Part shown: positions 25,166 through 33,704 of the stretch, piece by piece
Layout of the letters: each line of letters begins with the position of its first letter
Numbering within the stretch: the stretch's first letter is position 1
NCBI RefSeq assembly: GCF_020144925.1
Contig: NZ_NSLC01000005.1
Coordinates: 310,001-374,000 of the forward strand
Length of the DNA: 64,000 nt
From: Afifella sp. IM 167
Lineage (GTDB): Bacteria; Pseudomonadota; Alphaproteobacteria; Rhizobiales; Afifellaceae
Direction: 5' to 3'
Made by a program: the position numbers and the translations under genes
The notes under the pieces: generated by a model
Told to the model about the DNA's origin: nothing
Databases searched by the model: none
Seen by the model: only the letters and a program-made list of their open reading frames with translations

Positions 25166-25179
25166 GTCTTATATAAGAC
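25166..25179. promoter_or_regulatory. palindromic operator between gntR regulator and suyAB
   Basis: GTCTTATATAAGAC is a perfect 14-bp palindrome. It fits the GntR-type GT-N-TA...TA-N-AC pattern and is preceded by an extra half-site (GTCTTAT at 25159). It is the only such palindrome I found in the cluster. Confidence 0.75.
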
Positions 25180-25263
25180 TTCGCGCCGCAAGCAAAGCGG
25201 CGCGCCGGATGGGCGCCCGCCCGACCCGGAAAGAGCTGCTACCGCTACGCTTTGGGAGGACAA

Positions 25264-25551
25264 ATGAGCGAGCCGCATCTTCTCGTCCACGAACACAAGG
25301 ATAATGTGGGCGTGGTCGTCGTCGAAGGCCTCAAGGCCGGCACGGACATGCTGTGTGTCGTCACGGCCGACAATTCGTCCTTCAATCTGACCGCCAAGGC
25401 CGATGTGCCGATCGGGCACAAGATCGCGCTCTCCGACCTGAAGTCGGGCGATACCGCGATCAAGTACGGCGAGGATATCGGCCGCTTCGTCGCCGATGTC
25501 GAAAAGGGCGGCCATGTGCACGTCCAGAATCTGAAGACCAAGCGCTGGTGA
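25264..25551 (+). CDS. suyA: (2R)-sulfolactate sulfo-lyase alpha subunit (UxaA N-terminal/SAF type)
   Basis: This 95-residue protein consists of a SAF domain as in the N-terminus of altronate dehydratase. Visible motifs are the opening [18 protein letters not shown] and the segment [16 protein letters not shown], typical of UxaA. With the next gene it would form SuyAB, which cleaves (R)-3-sulfolactate to pyruvate and sulfite, an iron-dependent reaction in the cytoplasm. The start ATG (25264) follows GGGAGGACAA. The split into small and large subunits, plus the sulfolactate dehydrogenase and transport genes nearby, favours SuyAB over altronate or galactarate dehydratase. Confidence 0.88.
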   Translation: MSEPHLLVHEHKDNVGVVVVEGLKAGTDMLCVVTADNSSFNLTAKADVPIGHKIALSDLKSGDTAIKYGEDIGRFVADVEKGGHVHVQNLKTKRW

Positions 25552-25636
25552 ACGCCGCCACCGGTCCGGTCTTGCCCGCCCGATCGCGGGCGCGCAGCGA
25601 GCCCTCGGCCGGTCGAAATCACAGGGAGACAAACTG

Positions 25637-26815
25637 ATGGCCTTGAACGGCAATTCGACGGTGCTTGCCTATCGTCGCGAGAACGACCGCGTCGGCGTGC
25701 GCAACTATGTCGTCATCCTGCCGGTGGATGACATTTCCAACGCCGCCTGCGAATCGGTCGCCAACAATATCAAGGGCACGATCGCCCTGCCGCATTCTTA
25801 TGGGCGCCTGCAGTTCGGCGAGGATCTGGACCTGCATTTCCGCACCATGATCGGCACCGGCTCGAACCCGAATGTCGCCGCCGTCATCGTCATCGGCATC
25901 GAGCCGGGCTGGACGAAGCGCATCGTCGACGGCATCGCCAAGACCGGCAAGCCGGTGGAGGGCTTCTCCATCGAGCAGAACGGCGACCTGAAGACGATCA
26001 TGGACGCCTCGCGCAAGGCCAAGGAGTTCGTCCATTGGGCTTCCGAGCTGCCGCGCGTCGAATGCCCGATTTCCGATCTGTGGATCTCCACCAAATGCGG
26101 CGAGAGCGACACCACCACGGGCCTCGGCTCCTGCCCGACCGTCGGCAACATGTATGACAAGCTGATTCCGGAAGGTATCTACGGCGTCTTCGGCGAGACC
26201 TCCGAGATCACCGGCGCGGAGCACATCTGCAAGGAGCGCGCCGCCGATCCGGAGACCGGCGAACGCTGGTACAAGATGTGGAAGGCCTATCAGGACGACG
26301 TCATCGAGGCGAACAAGGTCGACGACCTCTCCGAGAGCCAGCCGACCAAGGGCAATATCGAGGGCGGCCTGACGACCATCGAGGAGAAGGCGCTCGGCAA
26401 TCTGGAAAAGATCGGCCGCGAATGCCGCTACATCGACATCCTGGAGCCGGCCGAGCAGCCCGCCAAGGGTCCCGGCCTCTACTTTATGGATTCCTCCTCC
26501 GCCGCAGCCGAATGCGTCACGCTGATGGCGGCCGGCGGCTACGTCATCCACACCTTTCCGACAGGGCAGGGCAACGTCGTCGGCAACCCGATCGTCCCCG
26601 TCATCAAGATTTCGGCCAATCCGCGCACCGTGCGCACCATGTCGGAGCATATCGACGTGGACGTCACGGGCATCCTGCGCCGCGACATGACGATCGACGA
26701 GGCCGGCGACAGCCTGATCGACATGATCCGGCGCACAGCCAACGGCCGCAAGACCGCCGCGGAGGCGCTCGGCCACCGCGAATTCGTCATGACCAAGCTC
26801 TACCGCAGCGCCTGA
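25637..26815 (+). CDS. suyB: (2R)-sulfolactate sulfo-lyase beta subunit (UxaA C-terminal type)
   Basis: This 392-residue catalytic subunit shows the UxaA/altronate dehydratase large domain: [20 protein letters not shown] at the start, [20 protein letters not shown] in the middle, and [20 protein letters not shown] near the end. The conserved Cys residues in the CGESD and SCPT motifs are candidates for metal binding. It follows suyA by 85 nt, each with its own ribosome site (AGGGAGACAAACTG here). The reaction is desulfonation of (R)-sulfolactate to pyruvate with release of sulfite. A GC hairpin follows the gene. Confidence 0.9.
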   Translation: MALNGNSTVLAYRRENDRVGVRNYVVILPVDDISNAACESVANNIKGTIALPHSYGRLQFGEDLDLHFRTMIGTGSNPNVAAVIVIGIEPGWTKRIVDGIAKTGKPVEGFSIEQNGDLKTIMDASRKAKEFVHWASELPRVECPISDLWISTKCGESDTTTGLGSCPTVGNMYDKLIPEGIYGVFGETSEITGAEHICKERAADPETGERWYKMWKAYQDDVIEANKVDDLSESQPTKGNIEGGLTTIEEKALGNLEKIGRECRYIDILEPAEQPAKGPGLYFMDSSSAAAECVTLMAAGGYVIHTFPTGQGNVVGNPIVPVIKISANPRTVRTMSEHIDVDVTGILRRDMTIDEAGDSLIDMIRRTANGRKTAAEALGHREFVMTKLYRSA

Positions 26816-26861
26816 GCTTTGGCTGCGGTCGCCTCGTCTCTCATGGAGGTGAAACTGGACC

Positions 26862-26885
26862 GGTCGGCCCGCCCCAGGGCCGACC
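26862..26885 (+). terminator. hairpin after suyB
   Basis: A perfect 9-bp stem (GGTCGGCCC / GGGCCGACC, 6-nt loop) lies 46 nt past suyB. Confidence 0.55.
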
Positions 26886-26902
26886 GGGCCCCCCCCGAAC
26901 GA

Positions 26903-26922
26903 CGGCGGCCGTCCGGCCGCCG
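26903..26922 (-). terminator. hairpin after hemN
   Basis: A perfect 9-bp inverted repeat (CGGCGGCCG / CGGCCGCCG, 2-nt centre) lies immediately beyond the hemN stop. Together with the previous hairpin it separates the convergent transcripts. Confidence 0.5.
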
Positions 26923-26926
26923 CCAG

Positions 26927-28273
26927 TCAGACGGCGGTCGAGTGCGTCGCCGCGCGCGTGCCGAAATAGGCATCGAACGAGGCGGCGATCGAGCGTACGA
27001 AGGGCCGCCCGCGATCCGTCACCACGAAGCGGTCGCCGACGCGGGTGAAGAGGCCGTCCGGATCGGCCTCGGCGAAGTAGCGCGCATCGTTGATGACCGG
27101 ATCGGCGAGCGCGCCGAAGCGGCTCTTCAAAGCCGCGCCGGAGAAGGCGAAGTCGCACAACAGCCGCTCGATGACGAAGGCGCGCACCCGGTCCGCGTTG
27201 GAAAGCTTGAAGCCGCGCACGGTGGCGAGCTTGCCTTCCTCGACGGCCGCCGTGTAGCGCCGGTTGGTCTTCTCGTTCTGCAGGTAGCCCTGCGGCAGCT
27301 GGCTGATCGAGGAGGCGCCGAAGCCGATCAGGGCCTCGGCCTGGTCGTTCGTGTAGCCCTGGAAGTTGCGGTGCAGCCGGCCTTCCCAGGCGGCGACGGC
27401 AAGCGAATCTTCCGGCAGGGCGAAATGGTCGAAGCCGATGCGCTGGTAGCCGGCGCCGGTGAACAGCGTCGCCGCCCGGTTCGCCTGGGCGAAGCGCTCC
27501 AGAACGTCCGGCAGCGCGTCGGTCGGGATCATTTTCTGGCGCGGGATGACATTCGGCACATGCGCGTAGCCGAAGAGCGCCACCCGGTCCGGCTTCAGCT
27601 GCAGGATCTTCTTCACCGTGCTGATGAGGTTGGCGCGGGTCTGGAAGGGCAGGCCGTAGACGAGGTCGACGTTGATCGAGGTGATGCCGACGGCCCGCAG
27701 CCGGTCGGCCGCCGATTTCGTTTCCTCGAAGCTCTGCATCCGATTGATCGTCGTCTGCACCTTCTTGGAGAAATCCTGCACGCCGATCGAGGCGCGGGTG
27801 AAGCCTGCCTCGCCGATCGCGGCGACGCGTTCGTCGTCGAATTCGCGCGGATCGATCTCGACGGAGAATTCAGCGTCGGCGGCGCTCGGGAAGGCGTCGC
27901 GGACCATGCCGGCGAGCCCGACGATGTCGTCCGGCCGCAGCAGCGTCGGCGAGCCGCCGCCCCAATGCACCTTTTCCACCTTCAGGTCGGGCGCGAACTC
28001 GGCGACGAGCTTCAGCTCCGCCTGCAGCGTCTTCAGATACGGCTTGATCGGGTCGTAGCGCAGCACATGCCGGGTCGTGCAGCCGCAGAACCAGCACAGC
28101 GTGTCGCAGAACGGGATGTGCAGGTAGAGCGAGGCGCTCGTGCCCGGCTTCAGCTCCGTGAGCCAGGCGCGCGCGATGTCTCCATCCACCTCATCGGTGA
28201 AATGCGGGGCGGTCGGGTAGCTGGTATAGCGTGGGACCGGCGAGGAGTATTTGTGGACGAGATCAGGAACCAT
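26927..28273 (-). CDS. hemN: oxygen-independent coproporphyrinogen III oxidase
   Basis: This 448-residue radical SAM enzyme decarboxylates coproporphyrinogen III to protoporphyrinogen IX without oxygen, for haem synthesis under low oxygen. The radical SAM cluster motif is CDTLCWFCGC (CxxxCxxC), preceded by SLYLHIPF; VHWGGGSPTLL and DLVYGLPFQT follow, all typical of HemN. The ATG at 28273 gives MVPDLVHKYSSPVPRYTSYP, the usual HemN start. A FixK/FNR-type box lies 35-48 bp upstream. It is oriented opposite to the sulfonate genes and interrupts that cluster, so it is probably an unrelated neighbour. Confidence 0.96.
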   Translation of the reverse strand: MVPDLVHKYSSPVPRYTSYPTAPHFTDEVDGDIARAWLTELKPGTSASLYLHIPFCDTLCWFCGCTTRHVLRYDPIKPYLKTLQAELKLVAEFAPDLKVEKVHWGGGSPTLLRPDDIVGLAGMVRDAFPSAADAEFSVEIDPREFDDERVAAIGEAGFTRASIGVQDFSKKVQTTINRMQSFEETKSAADRLRAVGITSINVDLVYGLPFQTRANLISTVKKILQLKPDRVALFGYAHVPNVIPRQKMIPTDALPDVLERFAQANRAATLFTGAGYQRIGFDHFALPEDSLAVAAWEGRLHRNFQGYTNDQAEALIGFGASSISQLPQGYLQNEKTNRRYTAAVEEGKLATVRGFKLSNADRVRAFVIERLLCDFAFSGAALKSRFGALADPVINDARYFAEADPDGLFTRVGDRFVVTDRGRPFVRSIAASFDAYFGTRAATHSTAV

Positions 28274-28307
28274 GCCTGCATCCTCCGCAAGCGCCTGATT
28301 AGCCGCC

Positions 28308-28321
28308 TTGATCGAGGTCAA
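28308..28321. promoter_or_regulatory. FNR/FixK box upstream of hemN
   Basis: TTGATCGAGGTCAA matches the FNR/FixK consensus TTGAT-N4-ATCAA at nine of ten positions. It is centred about 42 bp upstream of the hemN ATG, so anaerobic activation is predicted. The distance to the transcription start is unknown. Confidence 0.75.
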
Positions 28322-28597
28322 ACCTGGGATCGGCGCGCTCCGCATCCGCTCAAGAGGGCCTGTTCCGCCGCGCGCTGCTTCCCTTTGTCGCGCTGCGGGG
28401 AGGGCGCATCGAGGCGTCCGCGAAAGAGTGCCCGCGAGGCAGTTTTGTCTACGCGCCGGCGCCTTTGCAGCAGCTTCTTGCTTTGGAGGCCCCGCGCGCC
28501 TCGCCTAGACTGGCAGGGGCCGGGTCCTTTCCCGCATCCGGCAGAGGCGCGGGCAGAACGTGTTGCCTTGGGCACGCACACCAATCCGGAGGTGACA
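28322..28597. other. intergenic region carrying the promoter of the sulfolactate transport operon
   Basis: This stretch separates hemN and the transport genes. No copy of the GTCTTATATAAGAC operator is present, so control of this second sulfonate transcript may differ from suyAB. I could not assign a promoter with confidence. Confidence 0.4.
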
Positions 28598-28702
28598 GTG
28601 AAAATCACGCGCCTTGGATCGCGGCGGTGCGGCCGTGCCGGCGGCAGCCGGCATGTGCCGGCCGGCCATCGAACCGAAACCAGAAACGGGAGGAATGCAT
28701 GA
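28598..28702 (+). CDS. 34-codon leader ORF coupled to slcH
   Basis: A GTG at 28598 is preceded by a near-perfect ribosome site (CCGGAGGTGACA). The frame runs 34 codons, is Arg- and Gly-rich (VKITRLGSRRCGRAGGS at the start), and its TGA overlaps the ATG of the binding-protein gene (ATGA). The arrangement suggests a translated leader that couples translation into slcH. The peptide itself is not recognised and could be incidental, so only the ribosome site and overlap support it. Confidence 0.4.
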   Translation: MKITRLGSRRCGRAGGSRHVPAGHRTETRNGRNA

Positions 28703-29658
28703 AAAAATCGATCTGGACGGGTATCGCCCTCGCCGTCGGCCTTGCCGCCGGCATGGGCACCCAGGCGGGTGCGCAGGATTTTCCCTCCAAGCCCGTCGAC
28801 TACGTCATCCCCTTCGGCCCGGGCGGTGAATCCGATATCTCGGCCCGCCTGCAGCAGCCCTATTTCAAGAAGATGTTCGGCCAGGACCTGGTCATCTCCT
28901 ACAAGGAGGGCGGCGGCGGCGCCGTCGGCTGGTCGCAGCTCAACGCCATGTCCGATGACGGCTACACCATCATGGGCGTGAACCTGCCGCACATCGTCAT
29001 CCAGCCGGCGCAGAAGGATGTCGGCTACACCACCGACGGCCTCGTGCCGATCTACTGGTTCCACTACACGCCGGATGCCATCGTCGTCAGGGCCGACAGC
29101 GACTTCAAGACGCTCGACGACCTCATCGGCTATGCCAAGGAAAATCCGGGCCGGCTCACCTTCTCCGGCTCCGGCAAGGGCACCGCGAACCATCTGGCGC
29201 AGGTGAACTTCGACAAGCTCGCCGGCATCAAGACCACCTACGTGCCGTTCAAGGGCACGGGCGCCGCCGTTCAGGCGCTCCTCGGCAACCAAGTGCAGGC
29301 CGAATGGGGCTACACCACCGTCGGCTCCCAGCAGGGCGACCAGGTGCGTCTCCTCGCCGTCTCCATGCAGGAGCGCCATCCGCTCTTCCCGGACGTGCCG
29401 ACCTTCAAGGAACTCGGCTTCGACCAGGTGGGGGGCGCCTATCGTGGCATCGCCGTGCCGGAAGGCGTTTCGGAGGAGAAGCGCAAGGCCTGGTCCGACA
29501 TGATCGGCAAGATCAATGCCGATTCGGACTTTAAGAAGCAGATGCTGGACGGCGGCTTTGCCCTCATCGACGTGCCCTATGACGAGATGGACGCCTGGAT
29601 GCAGGAGCGCAAGGACGCCTATCTCGCCGCCGCCAAGGATGCCGGCATCGTCAAGTAA
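28699..29658 (+). CDS. slcH: tripartite tricarboxylate transporter substrate-binding protein (TctC family), sulfolactate uptake
   Basis: This 319-residue periplasmic binding protein has a clear signal peptide (KKSIWTGIALAVGLAAGMGT, cut after GAQA-like residues). The family motif VDYVIPFGPGGESDISARL follows, then FSGSGKGTANHL and PFKGTGAAVQALLGNQV, typical of TctC/Bug proteins. The ATG at 28699 follows GGGAGGAATGC. In known sulfolactate clusters the SlcHFG tripartite transporter carries sulfolactate; here the position between suyAB and the dehydrogenases supports that role. A stable hairpin follows the gene and could favour high expression of the binding protein over the permease. Confidence 0.85.
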   Translation: MKKSIWTGIALAVGLAAGMGTQAGAQDFPSKPVDYVIPFGPGGESDISARLQQPYFKKMFGQDLVISYKEGGGGAVGWSQLNAMSDDGYTIMGVNLPHIVIQPAQKDVGYTTDGLVPIYWFHYTPDAIVVRADSDFKTLDDLIGYAKENPGRLTFSGSGKGTANHLAQVNFDKLAGIKTTYVPFKGTGAAVQALLGNQVQAEWGYTTVGSQQGDQVRLLAVSMQERHPLFPDVPTFKELGFDQVGGAYRGIAVPEGVSEEKRKAWSDMIGKINADSDFKKQMLDGGFALIDVPYDEMDAWMQERKDAYLAAAKDAGIVK

Positions 29659-29678
29659 GGCGCCTCTTCGCGCCCCCG

Positions 29679-29701
29679 CCCTCCCGCGCCTTGCGGGAGG
29701 G
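29679..29701 (+). terminator. hairpin between binding-protein and permease genes
   Basis: A perfect 9-bp stem (CCCTCCCGC / GCGGGAGGG, 5-nt loop) is followed by TTT. Such hairpins after binding-protein genes usually give partial termination or 3' protection, raising binding protein relative to permease. Confidence 0.65.
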
Positions 29702-29766
29702 TTTCCGCCTCACGCGGCTGCCGCCCAGGCAGCGTTCCACGCCCCGGATGCGAGCCGGTCCCGCAC

Positions 29767-31749
29767 ATGCCAGGATTTGACCATTTCATCGAGGCGCTGA
29801 CGCCGCTCAACCTTGCCTTCGCGCTCTTCGGCGTCATGGCGGGAACCGTGATCGGCTCGATACCGGGCCTCACGGCGACCATGGCCGTCGCCGTGCTCGT
29901 GCCGCTCACCTTCACGCTGGCGCCTGCCTCGGCGCTGATCCTCCTCGGCGCGATCTATACCGGCGCTATTTACGGCGGCGCCTATTCGGCGATCCTGCTC
30001 AACACGCCGGGCACCCCGTCGGCCATCGCCACCACATTCGACGGCTACCCGATGGCCAGGAAGGGCGATGGCGACCTTGCCGTCACGCTCGCCTGCCTAG
30101 CCTCGGTCTGCGGCGGTCTCGTCGGCGCGCTCTTCCTGCTGACGCTCGCCCCGCCCCTGTCGCGATTTGCGCTCGCCTTCGGGCCGGTGGAGTATTTCTG
30201 GCTGGCGATCTTCGGCCTGTCGCTCATCGCCGCGCTGTCGGAAGGCAGCCTGCTGAAGGGCATCGCCGGCGGCGCGCTCGGCCTGCTCCTGTCGACCATC
30301 GGCGTCGCCGAGGTCTCGGCAGATGTGCGCCTCACCTTCGGCGCGCAGGTGATGATCGGCGGCATCCAGGTCGTGGCCGCCCTGATCGGCCTTTACTGCA
30401 TCCCCGTTCTCATCGACCTCGTTGCCACCCCCGACCGCCATCTGAGGGTGGAGGCCGAGGCGCGCGGCTTCCGCCTCGGCGAGGCCTGGCGGACGGTCCT
30501 GAGGAACAAGGTCAATCTCATCCGCTCCTCCGTTATCGGCACCCTCGTCGGCGTCCTGCCGGGCGCGGGCGGCTCCGTGGCCGGCCTCGTCGCCTATTCG
30601 GAGGCCCGCCGCACGGCAAGGAAGGGCGAGGAATACGGCAAGGGCGAGCCGGGCGGCGTGCTCGCCACCGAATCCGCCAACAACGCCACGGTCGGCGGCG
30701 GCTTCATCCCGACGCTGGTTCTCGGCATTCCCGGCACCCCGCCCGACGCCGTCATTCTCGGCGCGCTGCTCGTTCAGGGCGTGCGGACCGGCCCGCAGCT
30801 CTTCGAGGCGCAGGGCGCCGTGGTCTACACCTTCATCTGGGGGCTCTTTCTCGCCACCATCCTGATGCTGCCGGCAGGGCTCCTCATCGGGCGCTACGCC
30901 TACAAGACCATCGTCACCATCCCGAAGGCGATGCTGGTTCCCGCCGTCGCCTTCATGACGGTGATCGGCACCTACGCCATCCGCAACAACAGCGCGGACG
31001 TGACCATCATGGTTGTCCTCGGGGCGATCGGCTGGGCCCTGTCGCGTTTCGGCTTCGGCGTTTCGCCGATCGTCCTCGGCCTCATCCTCGGGCCGATCGC
31101 CGAGCAGGGCTTCGTCCAGGCCTGGACCATCGGCACGGCGATCGGCGACGTGCCGTCGATGTTCTTCGGCCGGCCGATTTCCCTCGCCATCATCGCCTTC
31201 ACCCTCCTGTCGCTGTTCTGGCCTTTCGTGAAGACGCGCCTCGGCCGCTGGAAGGAAGATCCCGGTGTCGGCATGATCCTCGCGCCGACGGTGGAGCGCG
31301 GCCCGGTCGATATCGCCTCGGTCGTCGTCGGGCTGATTCTCGCTGGCGCCGGCATCGTCACGCTCGTCGACGCGGCGGGCTACACCGATCCGGATTCGGC
31401 AGTCTTCCCGCGTGCCGTCGCCATCGTCCTGATCGTGGCCTCCCTGGGGGCCGTGGCGCGGGCGCTGTTCGGCATCCGCAACCGCTCCGCGCCCCGTTCG
31501 GGCTCGACCGTGCGGCGCGTCGCGCTGCTCCTCGTCATGCTGGCGGCCGCCCTCCTTCTGCCATGGACCGGCTTCCTCGCCACCATGCTCGTCGCCTTCA
31601 TGGCGATCATCCTGATCGCCATGCACGATCCGTGGACGCCCCGTCGGGCGATCATTTTTCCGCTCGCCGGCATCCTGACGGTTGTCGCATTCACCGCGCT
31701 CTTCCGTTATGCGCTCTATGTGCCTCTGCCTGAGGCCCGCCTGTTCTGA
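29767..31749 (+). CDS. fused TctA-TctB permease of a tripartite tricarboxylate transporter
   Basis: This 660-residue membrane protein joins two normally separate subunits. Residues 1 to about 490 are TctA, with about 12 membrane helices and the conserved loops IPGLTATMAVAVLVPLTFTL, YSAILLNTPGTPSAIATTFD and a second LGIPGTPPDAVILGALLVQG. Residues about 500-660 form a small TctB-type four-helix domain (PVDIASVVVGLILAGAGIVT, DPDSAVFPRAVAIVLIVASL). In the well-studied sulfolactate clusters SlcF and SlcG are separate. The order here is A then B. It energises uptake with slcH-bound substrate, probably by proton or sodium symport. It is six bases from slcC. Confidence 0.88.
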   Translation: MPGFDHFIEALTPLNLAFALFGVMAGTVIGSIPGLTATMAVAVLVPLTFTLAPASALILLGAIYTGAIYGGAYSAILLNTPGTPSAIATTFDGYPMARKGDGDLAVTLACLASVCGGLVGALFLLTLAPPLSRFALAFGPVEYFWLAIFGLSLIAALSEGSLLKGIAGGALGLLLSTIGVAEVSADVRLTFGAQVMIGGIQVVAALIGLYCIPVLIDLVATPDRHLRVEAEARGFRLGEAWRTVLRNKVNLIRSSVIGTLVGVLPGAGGSVAGLVAYSEARRTARKGEEYGKGEPGGVLATESANNATVGGGFIPTLVLGIPGTPPDAVILGALLVQGVRTGPQLFEAQGAVVYTFIWGLFLATILMLPAGLLIGRYAYKTIVTIPKAMLVPAVAFMTVIGTYAIRNNSADVTIMVVLGAIGWALSRFGFGVSPIVLGLILGPIAEQGFVQAWTIGTAIGDVPSMFFGRPISLAIIAFTLLSLFWPFVKTRLGRWKEDPGVGMILAPTVERGPVDIASVVVGLILAGAGIVTLVDAAGYTDPDSAVFPRAVAIVLIVASLGAVARALFGIRNRSAPRSGSTVRRVALLLVMLAAALLLPWTGFLATMLVAFMAIILIAMHDPWTPRRAIIFPLAGILTVVAFTALFRYALYVPLPEARLF

Positions 31750-31755
31750 GAGACC

Positions 31756-32691
31756 ATGCCTGACATCGTTATTGCCGAATTCATGGACGAGGTTGCCGTC
31801 GCGCGCCTCACCGCCCGTTATTCCACCCTCTACGATCCGGGACTGGTCGATGCGCCGGAGCGGCTGAAGGCCGAGCTCGCCGAGGCGCGTGCCCTCATCG
31901 TGCGCAACCGCACGCAGGTCACCGAGGCGCTGATCGCCGAGGCCGACGGGCTCGAATGCGTCGGCCGCCTCGGCGTCGGGCTCGACAACATCGATACGAA
32001 GGCCTGCAAGCGCCGCGGCATCGCCGTCTATCCGGCGACCGGTGCCAACGACCTTTCCGTCGCCGAATACGTCGTCACCTGCACGCTCGTCCTTCTGCGC
32101 GGTGCCTATGCCGACGCCGCCTCCGTCGCCGCCGGGGACTGGCCGCGGCAGGCGCTGATGTCCGGCCGCGAAATGAGCGGCAAGGTGCTGGGCCTCGTCG
32201 GCTTCGGCGCCATCGCCCGCGCCACGGCCACGCGCGCCCGCGCCCTCGGCATGGAGATCGTCGCCTTCGACCCGCACATTCCGGCCACCAGCAAGGCCTG
32301 GAACGAAGCGCGCCGCGCCGAGCTGCCGGCGCTTCTCGCCGAGGCCGATGTCGTCAGCCTGCATGTGCCGCTGACGGGCGAGACGCGCCATCTCCTCGGC
32401 CGCGAGGCGATTTCGAAAATGAAAGCAGGCGCGATCCTCATCAATGCCGCCCGCGGCGGCGTCGTCGACGAAGAGGCCCTCGCCGAGGCGCTGGAGGCAG
32501 GCCAACTCTCCGGCGCCGCGCTCGACGTCTTCGAGAACGAGCCGCTGACCGCTGCGGCGGGAGCCAGATTCGCCGGCCTGCCCAACGTCATCCTGACCCC
32601 GCACATCGCCGGCCTGACGGTGGAATCCAACACCCGCGTCTCCGGTGTCACGGCCGACAAGGTGCTCGCTCATCTTGAAGGGGCCAGGTGA
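31756..32691 (+). CDS. slcC: (S)-sulfolactate dehydrogenase (D-2-hydroxyacid dehydrogenase family)
   Basis: This 311-residue NAD-dependent dehydrogenase belongs to the phosphoglycerate dehydrogenase family. The nucleotide loop is GLVGFGAIARATATRARALG; the catalytic Arg lies in NAARGGVVDEEAL, the Glu in LDVFENEPL and the His in LTPHIAGLT. In sulfolactate-degrading bacteria SlcC oxidises (S)-sulfolactate to 3-sulfopyruvate, and ComC reduces that to the (R) form used by SuyAB. The gene is six bases from the permease and overlaps comC by one base. The context makes this function much likelier than serine biosynthesis. Confidence 0.85.
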   Translation: MPDIVIAEFMDEVAVARLTARYSTLYDPGLVDAPERLKAELAEARALIVRNRTQVTEALIAEADGLECVGRLGVGLDNIDTKACKRRGIAVYPATGANDLSVAEYVVTCTLVLLRGAYADAASVAAGDWPRQALMSGREMSGKVLGLVGFGAIARATATRARALGMEIVAFDPHIPATSKAWNEARRAELPALLAEADVVSLHVPLTGETRHLLGREAISKMKAGAILINAARGGVVDEEALAEALEAGQLSGAALDVFENEPLTAAAGARFAGLPNVILTPHIAGLTVESNTRVSGVTADKVLAHLEGAR

Positions 32692-33698
32692 TGGCGCGCC
32701 TTTCCCTCTCCGAGATCGACGACCTCATCCGCCGCGCCCTCGTCGCCTCTCGCACCAACGAGACGAACGCCGCTTCCGTGGCGCGGGCGCTGACCGGCGC
32801 GGAGGCCGCGGGGCAGGCCGGGCACGGCATGCGCCGTCTGTCCGCCTATGCGGCGCAGGCGCGCTCCGGCAAGGTCGACGGCAACGCCGTCCCGCGCGGC
32901 GAGAGCATGCGTCCGGGCGTCCTTGCCATTGATGCCGCCAGCGGCTTTGCCTACCCGGCGATCGATCTTGCGCTGGAGGAACTTCCCGAGATGGCGCGCC
33001 GGCAGGGCGTTGCGCTCGCCGGCATCCGCCGCTCGGGCCATTGTGGCGTCGTCGGCCTCGTCGTGGAGGCCTTTGCCGAGAAGGGGCTGATCGCCCTGAT
33101 GTTCGCCAACACCCCCGGCGCCATGGCGCCCTGGGGCGGCAAGAAGCCTCTCTTCGGCACCAATCCGATCGGCTTTGCCGCGCCGGTTGCGGGCGAGGAA
33201 CCGGTCGTGATCGACCTTTCCCTCTCGAAGGTGGCGCGCGGCAAGGTCATGGCGGCCAAACAGCAGGGCGGCCGGATCCCGGAAGGCTGGGCCTTCGATC
33301 GCCAGGGAAGGCCGACGACCGATCCGGCCGAGGGTCTGGCGGGCACCATGGCGCCGCTGGGCGAGGCCAAGGGCACGGCGCTTGCGCTGATGGTGGAGAT
33401 GCTTGCCGCGGGCCTGACGGGCTCCAATTACGCCTCCGAGGCAAGCTCCTTCTTCGATGCGGAGGGGAGCTCGCCGGGCGTCGGCCAGCTCATCATCGCC
33501 ATCGATCCGGCCTCGCTCGGGGCGGGCGCCACGGCGCGCTTCGCCGAGCTTGCCGGTCAGATCGCCGGTGACGGCGAGGCGCGCGTTCCGGGTCGCCGCA
33601 GGCAGGCGCTTCGACGCGAGGCCGAAAAGAATGGTATCGAGATCTCCGACGAATTGATCGCCGAGGCCGATGCGATCACCGCAATGAAACAGGAGTAG
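32691..33698 (+). CDS. comC: (R)-sulfolactate dehydrogenase (malate/L-lactate dehydrogenase family)
   Basis: This 335-residue enzyme is of the Ldh2/ComC type, which is unrelated to classical lactate dehydrogenase. Motifs include GHGMRRLSAYAAQARSG, RRSGHCGVVGLVVEAFAEKG, NTPGAMAPWGGKKPLFGTNP and IDLSLSKVARGKVMAAKQQG. The catalytic His lies in the SGHCG motif. The ATG at 32691 overlaps the slcC stop by one base, so it is translationally coupled. With SlcC it forms the two-dehydrogenase racemase that supplies (R)-sulfolactate to SuyAB. Malate or ureidoglycolate dehydrogenase would be alternatives by family alone. Confidence 0.88.
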   Translation: MARLSLSEIDDLIRRALVASRTNETNAASVARALTGAEAAGQAGHGMRRLSAYAAQARSGKVDGNAVPRGESMRPGVLAIDAASGFAYPAIDLALEELPEMARRQGVALAGIRRSGHCGVVGLVVEAFAEKGLIALMFANTPGAMAPWGGKKPLFGTNPIGFAAPVAGEEPVVIDLSLSKVARGKVMAAKQQGGRIPEGWAFDRQGRPTTDPAEGLAGTMAPLGEAKGTALALMVEMLAAGLTGSNYASEASSFFDAEGSSPGVGQLIIAIDPASLGAGATARFAELAGQIAGDGEARVPGRRRQALRREAEKNGIEISDELIAEADAITAMKQE

Positions 33699-33704
33699 GA
33701 CCAC

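Noticed and set aside
26819-28702. 627-codon plus-strand frame across hemN
   Set aside because: hemN on the minus strand has all radical SAM motifs. Only the last 34 codons, with their own ribosome site, were kept as a possible leader ORF.
30097-32673. 858-codon open frame on the minus strand opposite the permease and slcC
   Set aside because: The plus strand is fully accounted for by TctAB and SlcC; the antisense product is low-complexity Asp/Arg/Gly-rich, a codon-bias artefact.
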